Positions 22,301 to 37,300 of a stretch of DNA of 64,000 nt are shown here, piece by piece. The notes below the pieces were generated by a model that did not search any database, had not been told where the DNA came from, and worked only from the letters and a program-made list of their open reading frames with translations. The DNA lies in NCBI GenBank assembly GCA_036874045.1, contig CM072347.1:684501-748500 (forward strand). The letters are read 5' to 3'. This DNA is from Cymodocea nodosa. Taxonomy: Eukaryota; Streptophyta; Magnoliopsida; Alismatales; Cymodoceaceae. Positions within the stretch are counted from its first letter, which is position 1. Every line of letters starts with the position of its first letter. The position numbers were made by a program, and so were the translations under genes.

Positions 22301-25300
22301 TAAATACCCAGTAACAAGTTGTTTAAGCAGTAAAGTACTCAAGTGGCTAAGACAACATACTTGGGAGATCATGATGACATTAGCCCCCACATCCTTCACT
22401 GCACTAAATATCGTACTAGCTGTACCAGGTACACCAGCCATTCCAGTTCTGCATAAAAACAATATTTGTCTTGTGATATTTACTAAAAAGAGTAAAAATG
22501 GGAAATTTGATAGAAAAAGGCTACCCCTCCACATTAACAAGTGCAAGATTATCTATTGTTGCAAATGCTTTGACAACAGACTCCACATTCTGGGCATCTC
22601 CATTTTCTTGCCGGCAGATCATCGTTCCGGGAGCAGAGAGATTGCTTATATTTCTTATAACAATGGGAATATTGTACTTCATCACTGGAATGATCGTACG
22701 TGGATGCAAAACATTTGCCCCAAAATATGACTGCAGCAACATGCAGACTTCAGACAAGAATTGTAACTGATAATGCTACCAACAATATAAAAATGGCCAT
22801 TTATCAATTTACCATTTCCCAAGCCTCCTGATATGACAACTTCCCCAAAACCACAGCATCGGAAACTGAAAAGTTCAAATTAGATGCAAATAGACTATCA
22901 CCCATTTCAGTTTACCAAAACCAATTTTGCATGTAATAATTCATACCAGCTAAAAATAATGAAAATTTTTTATAGAAAAACAGATACAATTAGTGTGTAG
23001 ATTATCTACTCCGACAAAAGTACAATGTCAAACCTTTTCTAGGATCTGCACTAAATACACCATCAACATCTGTCCAAATGGTGACTTGTTGAGCCTTAAC
23101 TAGAGCCCCCATTATGGCAGCAGAAAAATCACTTCCATCACGCTTCAAAGTAGTAGGAATATTTTGAGGGGTGCTGGCAATGAAACCCGTAACAATGATT
23201 GTATTTGCAGAATGATTAGTAAACCATTTTTCAAGTTTTTTTTCAGATTCTTCAAAATCAGGATCGACTAGATTGGACCCAACAGGGTTAACAATAAGGA
23301 CATCCCTTGCATCCATCCAAGTGCAATCTCCTCCAGACTGTATAACCAAACACAAATATTAAATCAAAGTATGGTGCCCAGATTTTTGGAACAGTTTATA
23401 TACAGGAAGGTATGGTACACCTTTCCTATAACGGCTGACAGCATTTGAGCAGACCATAGTTCTCCATGACCAACCACAAAATCAGAAAAAGATTCTGTAG
23501 CATGACCAGCTGCAAGAAGTATCAAAGGTAGAAAGTTGGTCTAAAAGGATAAACTGATAAGCAACAAAAACTATTGGTAACATTATGAATAAGCTCTTCC
23601 ATTAATAAAAAAAAGCTTTCTTTATATTACAAATTTTTTGAAAGAATGTTACATAAAAATTATTAATTCATGTGCAATTCTGAAGTTCCAGCAGCAACAT
23701 ACTCTGTACAAAACAGATAAATCTTTACATGAAAATGCCCAGATAATAAATAGCAATTTGTTATTCTGTAAATGTTATATTTTGAGACAAATAGAAATTA
23801 AATTTAAGCTCAACAAAGAAAATTTTAAAGGTGCTTCGTAGCAGGAATTCACATATTACAACATAGAATAATATGCAGTCAAATCTACAAAAAATGATTT
23901 CTCTCATAATATAAATTAGGTTGGACAGTATAGAAGAGTGAAAAAGTTTTTGTTGTCATTTTGAGGCATGCCAGTACATTTTGCAATAAAAATTTAATTC
24001 CAGTCATGTTAAAGACAAAACTGTGTCTAATTTTATATTTCATCAATCAATTCTAATATTCCAATCTGGAGGTTGGATTCCCATTTATTTTTTAAAGCAA
24101 TCCAACCACCTATATAAATATTTATTTTTTAGCATAAATCATATATATTTATACATATTTAATAACAATTATAGATACTTTTAGCTCTAGTATTCCTTAA
24201 ATAACATTTAAATACATAAGTTTATATCAAAATATGAAATATAGTAATACTAATATATATATATATATATATATATATTCAGTAAAATATATAATTATCT
24301 ACTTCACGAATTATGTATATTCCAGTAGTATTTCATCAATAATATATATATACTTAAGTATTTTTGCAAGGAAAACTATTAAAATACCTTCCAAAATATA
24401 TATTTTATTAAATGGATCAGAATATCTACTTAATTAAGGCAAGGTGAGGCGGGCCTCAAAGGCAAGGCCTTATCATGCCTTGGTGCCTAGGCGATGCCTA
24501 AGCACTCACCTTAATAAGTACGGTCCCATAAGTCACAACACAGCATGTGTTATCTAGCCCACTGCCATTCCATTCAACTAGGGGATTCTCATGTTTGGAG
24601 GAATTCACAACACTAAGTACGAAAGACTAGTTAATTACCTACAGGAGGAAACTTCTTGTTCTATTGCAATTACAATCATCTCCTCTAGATTGCAGTCACC
24701 CATCAAGCCATTCTCTCTACTTCAATTTTTGATCTACTCAAACATCAAAATGGGGAACTTTTGATGTGAGGTGTCCAATCAAGTCTTAGGTTCATCCTAG
24801 TCCATATAGGATAAACAGTCTAGCATTAATCTATAGGACATCCCTAATGGAAAATCCCTTGCTCAAACAACCACTAGGCTACTTAGGTGGACGAGCCAAC
24901 TGGTTTTGATTCTTACAACACCCTCCCTTTTGTCATAACCTCTATTAGCCTAGACATTCACTAACCTCCTATATAGCATTCCTCCATTCAACCATCCTTT
25001 ATCATCTCATGGCTATCTAATTGTTGAAGCATATCATCATTGTCCATCATCTTTCACCTAACTACCAAGAACCATAGTCATCTATTCAACTCTAGTATCA
25101 CAAATTGCTCTCCAATGTTCAACTCTGCAACAAACCTCACCTATCACTCAGTGACATTATAAACATCTAGTAAATGCCACAAGTATGCTACATAAACCCC
25201 AACCTATTTGACTCTCATACATTGCTTATCTAACTTGTATTGGATAACATTTGATAACCCATACACCATGGCACCAAGTCTGTCTTTTTAGTCTGAACCT

Positions 25301-28300
25301 TTCGATTGAAACAACCAAAGTAGAAGCAAAACTTGTTCCATATGGCTTGAAGTTAAATCACTTGGCCAAAGGACAATTAGTTGACAGAAAGATTGATTGA
25401 TTCAATCAATTGGATGATCAAAGCTAGAGTAACTAGAACAATCAGAGCTAGATTGAACGATATAACTAGTACTGCATGACCCAAAATCAAGCCACTCAGT
25501 TGAAGAACAATCAACTACAAAATGAGTATTTAACAATATTTCTAGTTCTTTGTTTAATTTTACATTACAAATTATATCAAAGCTGGAGCCAAACCACTTA
25601 ACCAAAGGATGATTAATTAACACAAGATTGAGTGACCACCCTATCCAACCAGATGCTATCAATTGGATGGTCAGAGCTAGAGGAACTAGACTGATTGGAG
25701 CACAATTGACCCAAACAACTGGGACCAATTGACCCAAACCAAACAGTTCAGTTGAAGAACAATCAACTACACCAACAGTATTTAACAATATTTCCAATTC
25801 TCCTTTGTATAATTCCATTTTACAGATTATATCCAAATTGACAAATATTTCATGACACTGACAGACTGACCAAGCATAAAGAGCAGCAGTACAATGTGAC
25901 AAGAAATAAGATTGCTAGTATCTATGTTCAGGGAAAAAGAGATCAGTTTTTAGCGTTACTTAGAAAATCATGTTACCTTGAAAAATTACAATTCCTAATT
26001 TTTGTTCCACAACTCTCAATTTGATCTCTTTATATTTCCTAAATATTAAACTTGGATTACACATATCACAAAATGACATAATATAGGCATGGCAGAACAA
26101 GGATAAATAGAAAAATATAAGAAATTACACAATCAAGAAAAACAGTGGTATGATTACATTAAGCACATCTACAAATGATAACATTCTAAAATCCCAAATA
26201 ACATGAAAAATCACATTGCAGTTTTTTCATCTAATGGATGGCTTAACTTTTCTTTTATACATTTTTTTCATTTATAACAATTCATCTCCTTTTCAAAAAA
26301 TAATGAAAAGAACAAAAGAATGACAAGCACCTATGTAAATTGCACGGAGCATTGCTTTGAGGTTACTGATGTCAAAATGCAAATGGGACAAAAAGCTGGC
26401 CAGATTGTCACCATCGAGAAGCTTCTTGGCTGTCAACGTATGCTTTTCGTAAATGTCATCTAATGCAGACAGGTAAGAATCATCCCTTAACTGAGCCATG
26501 CGAACAAGTTCATACAGCATATCTGTAACTTTTGACATTGCAGAAACCACCACCAACTTCTTTTCTGACGAATCATCCTTTATTATATTGGCAACCCTTT
26601 TTATTCTCTCTGAATCACCCATGCATGTCCCACCAAATTTATGAACAGACCACAAATTACCTTTTGAGAAAGATGCATTTTCTGCATACTGATTTAGTGA
26701 AAGATCTGTCAAAACATGGTTAAGTTGTTACCATTGATACAAAAAAGCAAACAACAGCTCAGATTTGTAAAAGGTTTCCTCTCTCAAATTATAAAGTTCA
26801 TTGGACTTATAGCATACCTGAAACAGCAGCAAATATGTGGTGTATTGCTGTATCCTTCTTCATCCTTTGTGAAGTAAAGCCCATTCTTAAGAGGAAAGGA
26901 AATGGATCAGAAAATAACTCATTCTGAAGCAAGAATATTTACTTTTCAGAAAGAGAACACATGTTGATCTATTAAATATTTTTTGAAATGCGTAGAGCAT
27001 GTGTTGATCTCTTTTGAGTAGTCAAAAAAATAACATTAAGACAACAAGGGTACAGATGTAAATGAAAGATAAACCTAGAAAGGAAGAACTCAACCTAAAC
27101 TAAGAAAGATGAAAAAAACAAGAAACCCAAGGCATAGATAAGATGAACCATTAAGCCCCCAAGAATTGCAACCAGAACTAAGCCCCCAAATTGTACAAGG
27201 GCTAGATTTTCACCAGCCTTATAAAGAGCTAGATTTCTGTCAGAGGTCCTAGAATTACACCAACGATGTAAATTTCTAATTTTGAATGTTGAGAAGAGTT
27301 TGCCACCAACTCCAAATCAATGGACAATCAAAGAAGTGCAATAAATCCTCAATTCCAACAAAGTAAAAGTGCCACATGCTATCTAGATGAAGGCCTCTAC
27401 TCTGTAATGTCACTTTCATGAGAATGCCCTGATGCAACATTTGTCAAACAAGGACCTCAACCTTTGATGGAAATTTGGAATTCCAAATGTAGTTTTTAGA
27501 CTGACACTGTCTCCCACTTCCCTATGGTACCTGAAAAAGACTTTGAATAGAAGAAAATTGGAAGGACTCCAAATCCACAAAGGTAAGCCCAAAACAAATA
27601 AAGGAGAACCAATATTATTTGACAAAGAGGGCAGTTGAGTAAGAGAGGAGACCTCAGTGTCATTTAGGTGCCTACAAAATTGGATATACTAGAATAAATT
27701 AGTGTAAAAAAATTAAAAGTAGTGGAAGACCTAAAATTACTTGGTTAGAAATTGTGAGAAAATATTTAAATTTATATAATTTAATCAAAGATTAGACAAT
27801 GTATTTAGAAAAGGATTCAAATAGCTGACCTCATTGAATAAGATTATGGCTTAGTTTATTGTTACACAATTATAATTTGAATATTTCAATTGCTAAAAGG
27901 TAAGAGAATGGTGGGAGAGAATGTTGTTGCCAATATGGTTGATTAGTTATTTGAGAAAGAGAATATGATGGGCAAATGATATTGAATTGCAAAAATGATC
28001 ATAATGTCCTTTTTCTTTTCTAATGCAATCAAGCAATTGATAAAATCAGCATTTCTTAAAATAAAAGATTATATTAGGTCAATCCAACAAGGATTAAAGA
28101 AAGGAAATGCTTCCTTAATATAATAAATTATATGATACACTTATACTAATCATGTAGGCAACATTTCATGTTCTAATTATGCTTGACAATCATCAAACAT
28201 TTAAGAAACATTAACAAATTAATTTCCTATAATATAAAATCTAATAGCTTCTACTTTCATCTACTTCAAGTTTATATTAAAGCATTATTATTTAGCTTTG

Positions 28301-31300
28301 TGATTGTGAATGAAAAGTTATACATATTTAAATGGCTTTTACAACATATGTTTTGACTACAAAACATCTTTTTCGCAAAGTTAAGAGAATAACACATGTT
28401 ATAAACCTGAAGATTTGAACTCGCAACCAAAGAAGATGATAAGGGTTCTACCACAATTAAGGTACATGTTCTTGTGTGTTTTGACTACAAAACATGTATG
28501 TGAAAACAAGATAGAAAATATTATAGCATTGACTTCTATTAAACCTCTACTAATAAATGTTGCAAATTGGGACGAGATACAAGAACTCTAATTTGGAGCT
28601 ATTACCCTATACAACTCTAACACTTGGAGTATCTAACTTGCAACAAACATAAATACAACTAGAAAAAAATAGATAATTGAAATTTTGGAGGTAGAAGAAG
28701 ACAACTACATTAAGCACAATACATGTAAGAATCACAATAGTTGTGGCACAAGTAGAAGTAGCATGTAGAGCAATGAGCAAGCACGAATAACAATCAAACA
28801 TGTTAAGAGGGGGTTTGTGCATATGGGTAGGGATGGGAAATAGGGGAAAATGACATGGGAGGAAAACATTTCCCCCCAAATGGGCCATTTGTATATGACA
28901 AAAACGAAAGGAAATGGTTTCCTTTCATTTCTACCATATAAAAGGGGGAAAGTTTTCGATTTTTGACCAATATATATTAGTAATCAATGGAAATCACCTC
29001 ACTTCATCCAAGCTCACTTTGCACATTCGACCTTCCACTGCGAGTGTTGTCCTTCCAAGCATCTTCTTCCAAGCATCATTGCTTTTCCACCCCTACTTCT
29101 GCATCCTTCTTCCGAGAAGAGTTTCATTGTTTGTGTCATCGTCGTCCTTCACGTCGAGGAATCTTCCAAAGCATTGTTCTTTTGAGCATTTTTCAAGCGT
29201 CATTGTCTACACCATCGTCGTCCTTCGTGTCAAGGAATCTTCTAGATCGTCATTCTTTTAAGCATTTTCCAACCATCACTTTCGCATACCAACTTGACTT
29301 TTGAGCGTCGTTGTCCTATCAAGCGTCGTTCTTCGATCCAACTTCCAAGCATTGCCCCAACATTCGCAAATGGGATTTTCAATCTGCATAATGTTCTTCG
29401 ACCGATCACTACTCTTAGTTGGGATTTCAAATGAGATTTTCGATCGTTATAAAATAGTGTTGCTAAAATTCTATATTTTAGTGTTGTAACGAAATATGCT
29501 ATCATTATGCACTTTATCTTTGTTGTTTAGCATTTTTCTTTAATAGAATACCTTGAGATCTTTCAATAGGCACAAAGAATGCTAAATTTCATGTAATATA
29601 AATTATACTTGTGATGATAAGTTATTTCATATGTGCATATTGTATATAAGTTATTTTACATGTTACATCAATATTTAATAAATTGTTAATATATATTATA
29701 TTATTTAAAATATTACTTTTTAAGTTGGTAGTAATTTTTGTTAATTTATTATTTAATAACTTAAAATTTATAAATAATGTATTTCTTGTCATTTCCTGTA
29801 ACTACGTAAATACCTCATTCTTTATCATTTCCCATGCATACACAAACATTTTATATTTCCCATCATGTCTTGTTATTTTCATTTCTCACTATTTCAACTA
29901 TTTCCTATCATTTCATTTCTTGACAGGAAATGTGCACAAATGAGCTCATTATGTTGTTGAACAATTGATCAGGATGACTACACAAAAAAAATAAAAGTCA
30001 ATAATGTTGACTCCATGATGAACAAGGATGAACATTGTTCAACACAATAAGAAAAATAATGAACAAAAACACAAAACTTGCAATTTGTAAGCACATGAAT
30101 ACCAACACATATAAACACAAATTTTTTTGTCAAATTCCTTTCTCCTTTTCTTCACACCTTTTTTAGAAAATCAAAGAACTAATTTTTTTTCTTCCATCTT
30201 CAACTTTTTTAACAAGAAAAAATGAAAGCATCATTGATAATACATAAATTCCTCTTTTTCTCCTTTTTATTTTTTTATCTTTCCTAAACATGTCCCTATA
30301 CACTCTTCCTTTTTCCTTCCCCTTTTTATGCATCACACAAATGTTGTCTTTCTTTCTTTTTCTTCCTCTTGCTATCCTCCACATGTTCCTTTTTTGTCAA
30401 TTGTCATTTCCTTTTCTTTTACAACAATAACAATCTGAATCATAATCTCATTTTGTAGGGTTGGTAGCATGAATCTTCTTCTTCCACATATTTCCATCAT
30501 TTTCTTTTCTTCTATTCCAAAAAATAGGAAACATGTAACTCTTCTTTCCTTCTTTCATTTCTTTCCTTTTTTCATGAATCTTATTCTCTTTCTTTTTTCT
30601 TTCTCTCCCCCATCAGCTATTCACTGACAAAAATGTGTCATTCATTTCTCCTCCTCTTCTTTCTTTTTCTTACAATAAAAGAATAGACCATGGAAAACAC
30701 AACCCCTCCCACACCATTCTCTTATGACTCAATGGAATAGAAAGATGAGCTACAATGAATTATTGGAGAAGGCTTGGAACAATCAATGGTGTGTCTACAA
30801 GGTTGATTATGACCAGTGAATGTGAAAGAAATCACTATTAGTGTTATTGGTGTTATCCATCAGCATAGCCTTGCCTACAACAATGGTAGGAGTCAATCCA
30901 ACCACTATATGATCTAATGAGGTGGAATGAAGTTGGTCAACAACATCAAAGGAAGAAAACATAGGTGATAGATAGAGAATGCAAAAATAGATGAAAATGG
31001 AAATTGAAGGTGTGCTTTTTGCACGCATGGGGAAATGGCATAGATGAACTTGGGTCCATCATTATAGCATGGCAATGTGGTGACAATGGAAAGAAGTTCT
31101 ATTTCTCTTTTTCTCCCTTAGAGACTTATCCCTAATACCATGTGAACACAAAGAAAGAAGAATGATCTTATACCATTGATTATTATTAGACCTCTATAAA
31201 TAAAGGTTACATGAGTGCCATATATAAGAAGTCAAATGTAGAATTAGTGCCCTAAAGAACAACTCTAACGATAGGTTATATAATAGTGAATTGACTCTAT

Positions 31301-34300
31301 TTTTTTAATTTAAAAAGAAAAACCGGGTTAACAAGGAACACCCACCAATATGACATCTAAAAGTGTCTAATTATTTGTAGTCAAGTTGCAAGATTGATGG
31401 ACCCCTCCATGTAGTCAAGAGGAGTTTGTTAGGTTTCCCTCCACATGGAAGATGGCCCACATTGACATTTTATTATCTTGCAAAGACCTTGGCACAATTT
31501 ACCCATAACACCCTTTAAGGTTTGTGGAAGAGCTAAGAGAAAAGAAATTAAAACATTTGTGTAAACAAGAGAGAAGGACGGCCAACTTTTCTCTCACCTT
31601 AGGTTGCCACCCATCTTAATCAAATTGAAGGGTCGTTTGTGGTTAAATCAAGCTAAAATTTTTCTAGTTTATTTGTGACTTGAAACTCTTCATTTTAAAT
31701 AGTTGGATCAAGAATCAGAGCAGTTTAGAGTTAAATTCAGAAATGATTTCAGAAGGAGTTTGTCATTGCGGTTCTATAGAGCACTCTTTTGGTAGAAAGT
31801 TAGTTTAAAAGGTAAAACAAAAGTCTGTTTTGACTGAAATTTTTTCAATGATTTAGGAACTTGTGGAGTTTTGTTTCTACCAAGATTTGTGATTTTTGAA
31901 ACAACGTAGTGATTGCAGTATTTTCTATAATAGAAGAGGTTGAATTTAGGTAAATCTGCATTATCTCTTGTTTGTGTTATTGGTTTTGTGTCATTGATTA
32001 TTTGATGTTGATGTGCATGCGAAATACTTCTAGTTAATCACTAAAGAAGACTTTGCGTACCTATGTTTGATTATGGTGGAGGTTTCAGAGGTAGACCCTT
32101 AGGTCCTATGGTTTTTCCTCTTCATACTGAAAAGGTTTTCCACATTAAAATCTTGTTATTTCTTACTTATGATTTGTTTGATTTCTGCATTCATTTTTCA
32201 CCATTGAAAAGTTTTGAGATTCAACATTTTAGATGCTTTTTCACAACTTTGCTGGCTTTCCCTCTACATGAAGGATGGCCTACATTGACATTTTATTACC
32301 TTGCAAAGACCTTGTTGTTAGTTTGGGTAATTCTGCATTATCTCTTGTTTGTGTTGTTGATTTTATGTCATTAGTTATTTAATGTACATGTGAAATACCT
32401 CTAGTTAATCACTAGAGAAGAACTTGTGTGCCCACATTTAATTATAATAGAGGTTTCAAAGGTAAATCCTAAGGTCCCATGGTTTGTACTCTTCACACCA
32501 GAGAGGTTTTCAAAGTTAAAATCTTGTTGTTCATTGCTTATGATTTATTGAATATTCACATTTGTTTTTCACCATTGAAAAGTTTTGAGATTCAACATTT
32601 TAAGTGTTTTTTCACAACAAGATGGTGCAGCAAAAAATACTACAATCACTACACTACTCCAAAAATTACGAAAGTTGGTAGAAACAAAGGTCCATGAGTC
32701 CCTAAACCATTGAAAAAAATTCAGCCAAAATAAATTTTATTTTACCCTTCAAACTAACCTTTTATCAAGAAAGTGCTATGTAGAACCATAATGACGAACT
32801 TCTTCTGAAACTATTTTCAAATCCAACTCTAAACTGTTCTAATGACCTTCTAATCAAGATGGTACAACAGTAGAGCAGGAGTAAAGTTGGTCACCCCTCT
32901 CTCTTATTTACAACACCTTTTTCAATTCAACAATCTTAGACATGTTTTTACCAACAATTAAAATATTATCAACATAAAGCAACAAAATAATAAAATAATC
33001 AAAAGAAAAACTCTTTATAAACATACTGTGGTCAACGCTACACCTCTTGTAGCCTTACTTCATAACTAATTCAAATTTCATATACCACTATCTTGATGCT
33101 TGTTTTAGGCCATAAAAAATTTTTCAATTTGCACATTAAGTTTTACTAACCATTCTCAACAAACTCTTATGATTGCTCAACATAAATCTCTTCCTCCAAA
33201 TCTCCATAAAAAATATAATTTTCACATCTATCTGTTGAACCTCTAAATTTAGACTAGCTGCTAAACTAAGGATTACTCATCTTAAATGACATCATCTTCA
33301 CCATCGGTGAGAAAATCTCATTAAAGTCAATTCCTTTATTTTGAGTGAACCATTTCACAACTAGCCTAGTTTTGTATTTTAAATGTGACATGTACTTTTC
33401 TTGCTTGATTTTATAAACTCACTTGTTATTGAATGTTTTCTTGCTTTCAAGCAACTTCACCAACTCTTAAGTGTGATTCTCGTGCAAAGAACTCACCTCA
33501 TATTGCATGACTTCCATCTACTTCTTGTGTTCATCTTCTACTACATTTGCATAGCACTCTAGTTTTGCACTATCAAAGAGTAACACCACAAACTCACCTC
33601 AAGAATATCTAGTAGAAGGTCTTTTATTTCTAATTGATCTTCTAAGTAAAGTAGCTGGTGGAACTTCTTACACTACCGATTATTGGTCATGACTATCTAC
33701 TTCAACATCATCTTAGAAAACATCCTTCACACCATCATCAACACCAACCTCTTGTTGAGTTGGAAATGTGGGAATTGGATTCAAATCAATCAAGTTTTCT
33801 TTTTGTTGAATTACTTCAATTTGTGTTTTGTCGATGTCTTTGATTGTTTGATCTTCTATAAACACAACATCATGACTTCTAACAATCTTCTTAGCTACTA
33901 AATCATATAATTTGTAGTCAAACTCAACCTATCTATAAACAAAGAAAATACATTGTCATGTCTTTACATCAAACTTGGTTCTTTCATCTTAAGGAACATA
34001 TACAAAAGTTTTGTATTCAAATACCTTCAAATGATTATAAAAGACATCTCTATCATACCAAACTTTATTAGGAACATCTCCCTACAAATAGTAACATGGT
34101 GAAAGATTAACCAAATAAATAATAGTCATCAAGGCTTCATCATAATAAGGCTTTAATAGTTTTGCTTATGAAAGCAAACATCTAATCCTCTCTACCAATA
34201 TTTTATTCATTCTCTTAACAACTTCATTCAACTGTGGTGTATTTAAAGGAGTTTTCTAATACTTTATAACTTGTTCTTAGCAATGAGCATCAAGTGGTTC

Positions 34301-37300
34301 ATAATACTCTCCCCAATTTTCTATTCAAATGTCTTTTACTTTCTTGTCTGTCTCTCTTTCAACTAAGGCTTGAAATTTTTTAAACTTCTCAAGTACTTGA
34401 TCCTTAAACTTCAAGACATAAGCTCAAGTTTTCCTAGAAAAATCAACAAATATGACAAAATATCTAACTTCACTATATGTTATTACCTTCATTGATCCAC
34501 ATTAAAGTAGATCAACTCTAACATTTTTGGCTTCTTAGAAGAATACTGACTCTTAAAAGCAATATAGGGTTACCTTCCTACCAAACAATTTATACATTTT
34601 TTCAAATATACACTCTTCAACTTTGATAGAAGATTCTTCTTCAAAAGCATGGTCATCCCCTTTTTACTCTTGTGATCAAGCCTTTTATGTCATAACACAC
34701 TTTGATCTTCAATGTCTAATGCATTAACAGAAGTACTAGAAAGCTTAGCATAAATATAATAAACATGAGATAACATTTTACCTCTAGTTACAATCATGCT
34801 TCCCTTGGTGAGCTTGAATTGTCCATTTCTAAAGTAACTTGAGTAGCCCTTATTATTAAGTATTTCAACTGAAATAATGTTAAGTCTTAAACTCTCAACA
34901 TGTCACATGGATCTGAGAATTAACCTGGTGTTATTTGAGATCTTTAAGTGCACGTCTTCTTTGTCAATGATCTTTGCTCTATCATTGTTGTCCATTTTCA
35001 CAACACTAAAGTCACCTAAAGTGTAGGAAGTGAAGAAATTTCTTTAAGATATAGCATGAATAATAGCACTGCTATCCAACACCCACATTATCTCATCATC
35101 TCCTAAATATTAATAGAATCATTATCACAAATAACAAGTAATTCTTTAACAGTAGAGGTGATTCTCATTTCACTGTCACTATCATTGCCTTCTTTTTTTT
35201 CTTTTTTTCCTTTTTAGCTTTCAACAAAATTTCTTAGTGTGACCTTTCTCATAGCAGTAGTAGCAACTCAACATTTACATATTTGCCTTGGGACTTGTTT
35301 CTACCCCTCTTAAAACTTTTGAAACATCTACTTTGACTTCTCCACCATAACTTTATAATTAGCATATCTAAATAGAAAAATGAACCTTATGTTATCCTTC
35401 TGAACTCTTCATTTATCACTTTGGTCTTTACATAGTTCCAAGTAACAATGTCATTAGAAGCTAAGTTGTAAAGTGTGACTTTTAAAGTCTTGTAAGTTCA
35501 GTAATGACCCTAAAAGCAATAAGACTCTCATTTTGTCATCAAACACTATGTCTATTGAAAACAACTGATTTATGATCTCTTGGAATGCATTCACATGTTC
35601 TACCACAATGGTATCATCTTGATATCTCAAATGCATTAACTATTTGATAAAAAAGCATTTTGTTGGTGTCCTCCTTTCAAGCATATAGCTCTTCTAACTT
35701 CTACTATAAGGTACTTGTATCTATCTCATCACTGATATAATTCAATACATTGTCATCCATGCACTGTCTAATGAAGCCACATGATTGATAATGAAGTATC
35801 TTTCACTAATCCTTATATTTGTCTTAAGGTTTCTCTTTATTGAAAATAGGCTTATAATATTTTTTCACATTGAGAAGATCTTCCATCTTTCCCTTCCAAG
35901 CTTAATAATTTGTGTTAGTCAATGACATAATTCTATTAATACTTGTCTCCATTTCACCACAAGGAATAAAGCTAATAATTCTGAGCTGCACAAAAATAGG
36001 TGTCTAAAATTCACCTGACTCAAGAAAAACGTGTAAAAAAATCTAATAACTTCAGCTCTAATATCATTTGTTGTGAAAAAACACCTAAGGGTCTATTTGT
36101 GTATTCAAAATTAAATTTAACAGAATTTAAATTCTACAAAATTTGATGAAAACAAAATTTGAAATTCAAATGTTTGTGCATGTTCAGGAATTTGATAAAA
36201 ATTAAAATTCAAATGTTTATACACATGATAAAATTGAATAGAATTGATTTTTAATGAAGTTCTTAATTAATGAATTGAAGTAATTGATCAAAATGTAATT
36301 AATCAATGAATTAATTAGTTACATTAATCAATTAACATATTATAAAATTATATCTCTATATATTATTTATCAATTAATTAAATATATATCATTTATCAAA
36401 ACTAAGTGTATGCAAAAATATAAGTATATATCTACATCTATGTATTCCATAATTATTCTTGAGATCAAAAAATTCAAAAGTAGAAGATCTTAGTTAAAAT
36501 TGTAAAATAGGATCATTATATCATCACAATAAAACAAGATCTTAATTAAAATCATTACTGCATGTTTGAATTTCAAAGGATTCCAAACTCAGGGCCTAAG
36601 AAAAAAAAATTTCAAAGTTCAACTAGAGACGGAATTCATTTTCTGACAAAGAGGCCCCAACCAGAATCTGATGGAAAATGAATTCCTTTTCGTCAAATTC
36701 TAGTTGCACAAACCCTCCTTAAAATGTTGAATCTCAAAACTTCTCAATGGTGAAAAACAAATGTAGAAATCAAACAAACAAGGAATAACAAGATTTTAAC
36801 ATGGAAAGTCTCTCCAATGTAAAAAGGAAAAACCATGAGACCTAAAGATTTACCTCTGAAACCTTCACTATAATCAAATGTGGGTACATAAGGTCTTCTC
36901 TAGTGATCAACTAAAGGTATTACACATGCACATCAACACCAAATAACCAATGACACAAAACCAATAACACAAACAATAAATAATGCAGATTTATCAAAAT
37001 TTGGCCTCCTTTGTTTCAGAAAATACTACAATCACTACACTGCTTCAAAAATCATGAATCTTAGTAGAAATGAAACTTCATGAGTTCCCAAACTACTAAA
37101 AAAATTTCAGCTAAAACAGACTTTGTTTTACTCTTGAAACTGACCTACTAAGAGAGTACATTGTAAAACCAAAATGATGAACTCCTATTAAAATCATTTT
37201 TGAATCCAACTCTAAACTTTTCTAAGCATTGATCCAACCGTTCAGAATGAAGAACTTCAAGTCACAAATAAGCTAGAAAATTTTCAACCCAATCCAACCA

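Noticed and set aside
25402-25902. 166-codon minus ORF as a gene.
   Set aside because: It lies within an intron, is composed of a two-unit tandem DNA repeat, and matches no family.
28395-28465. A functional tRNA gene.
   Set aside because: No acceptor stem can be paired and the anticodon arm is not convincing; only the A- and B-box-like parts remain.
28914-29304. Plus frames of 105-115 codons.
   Set aside because: They run through the tandem repeat inside a Harbinger-type element, show internal repetition in different frames, and have no family match.
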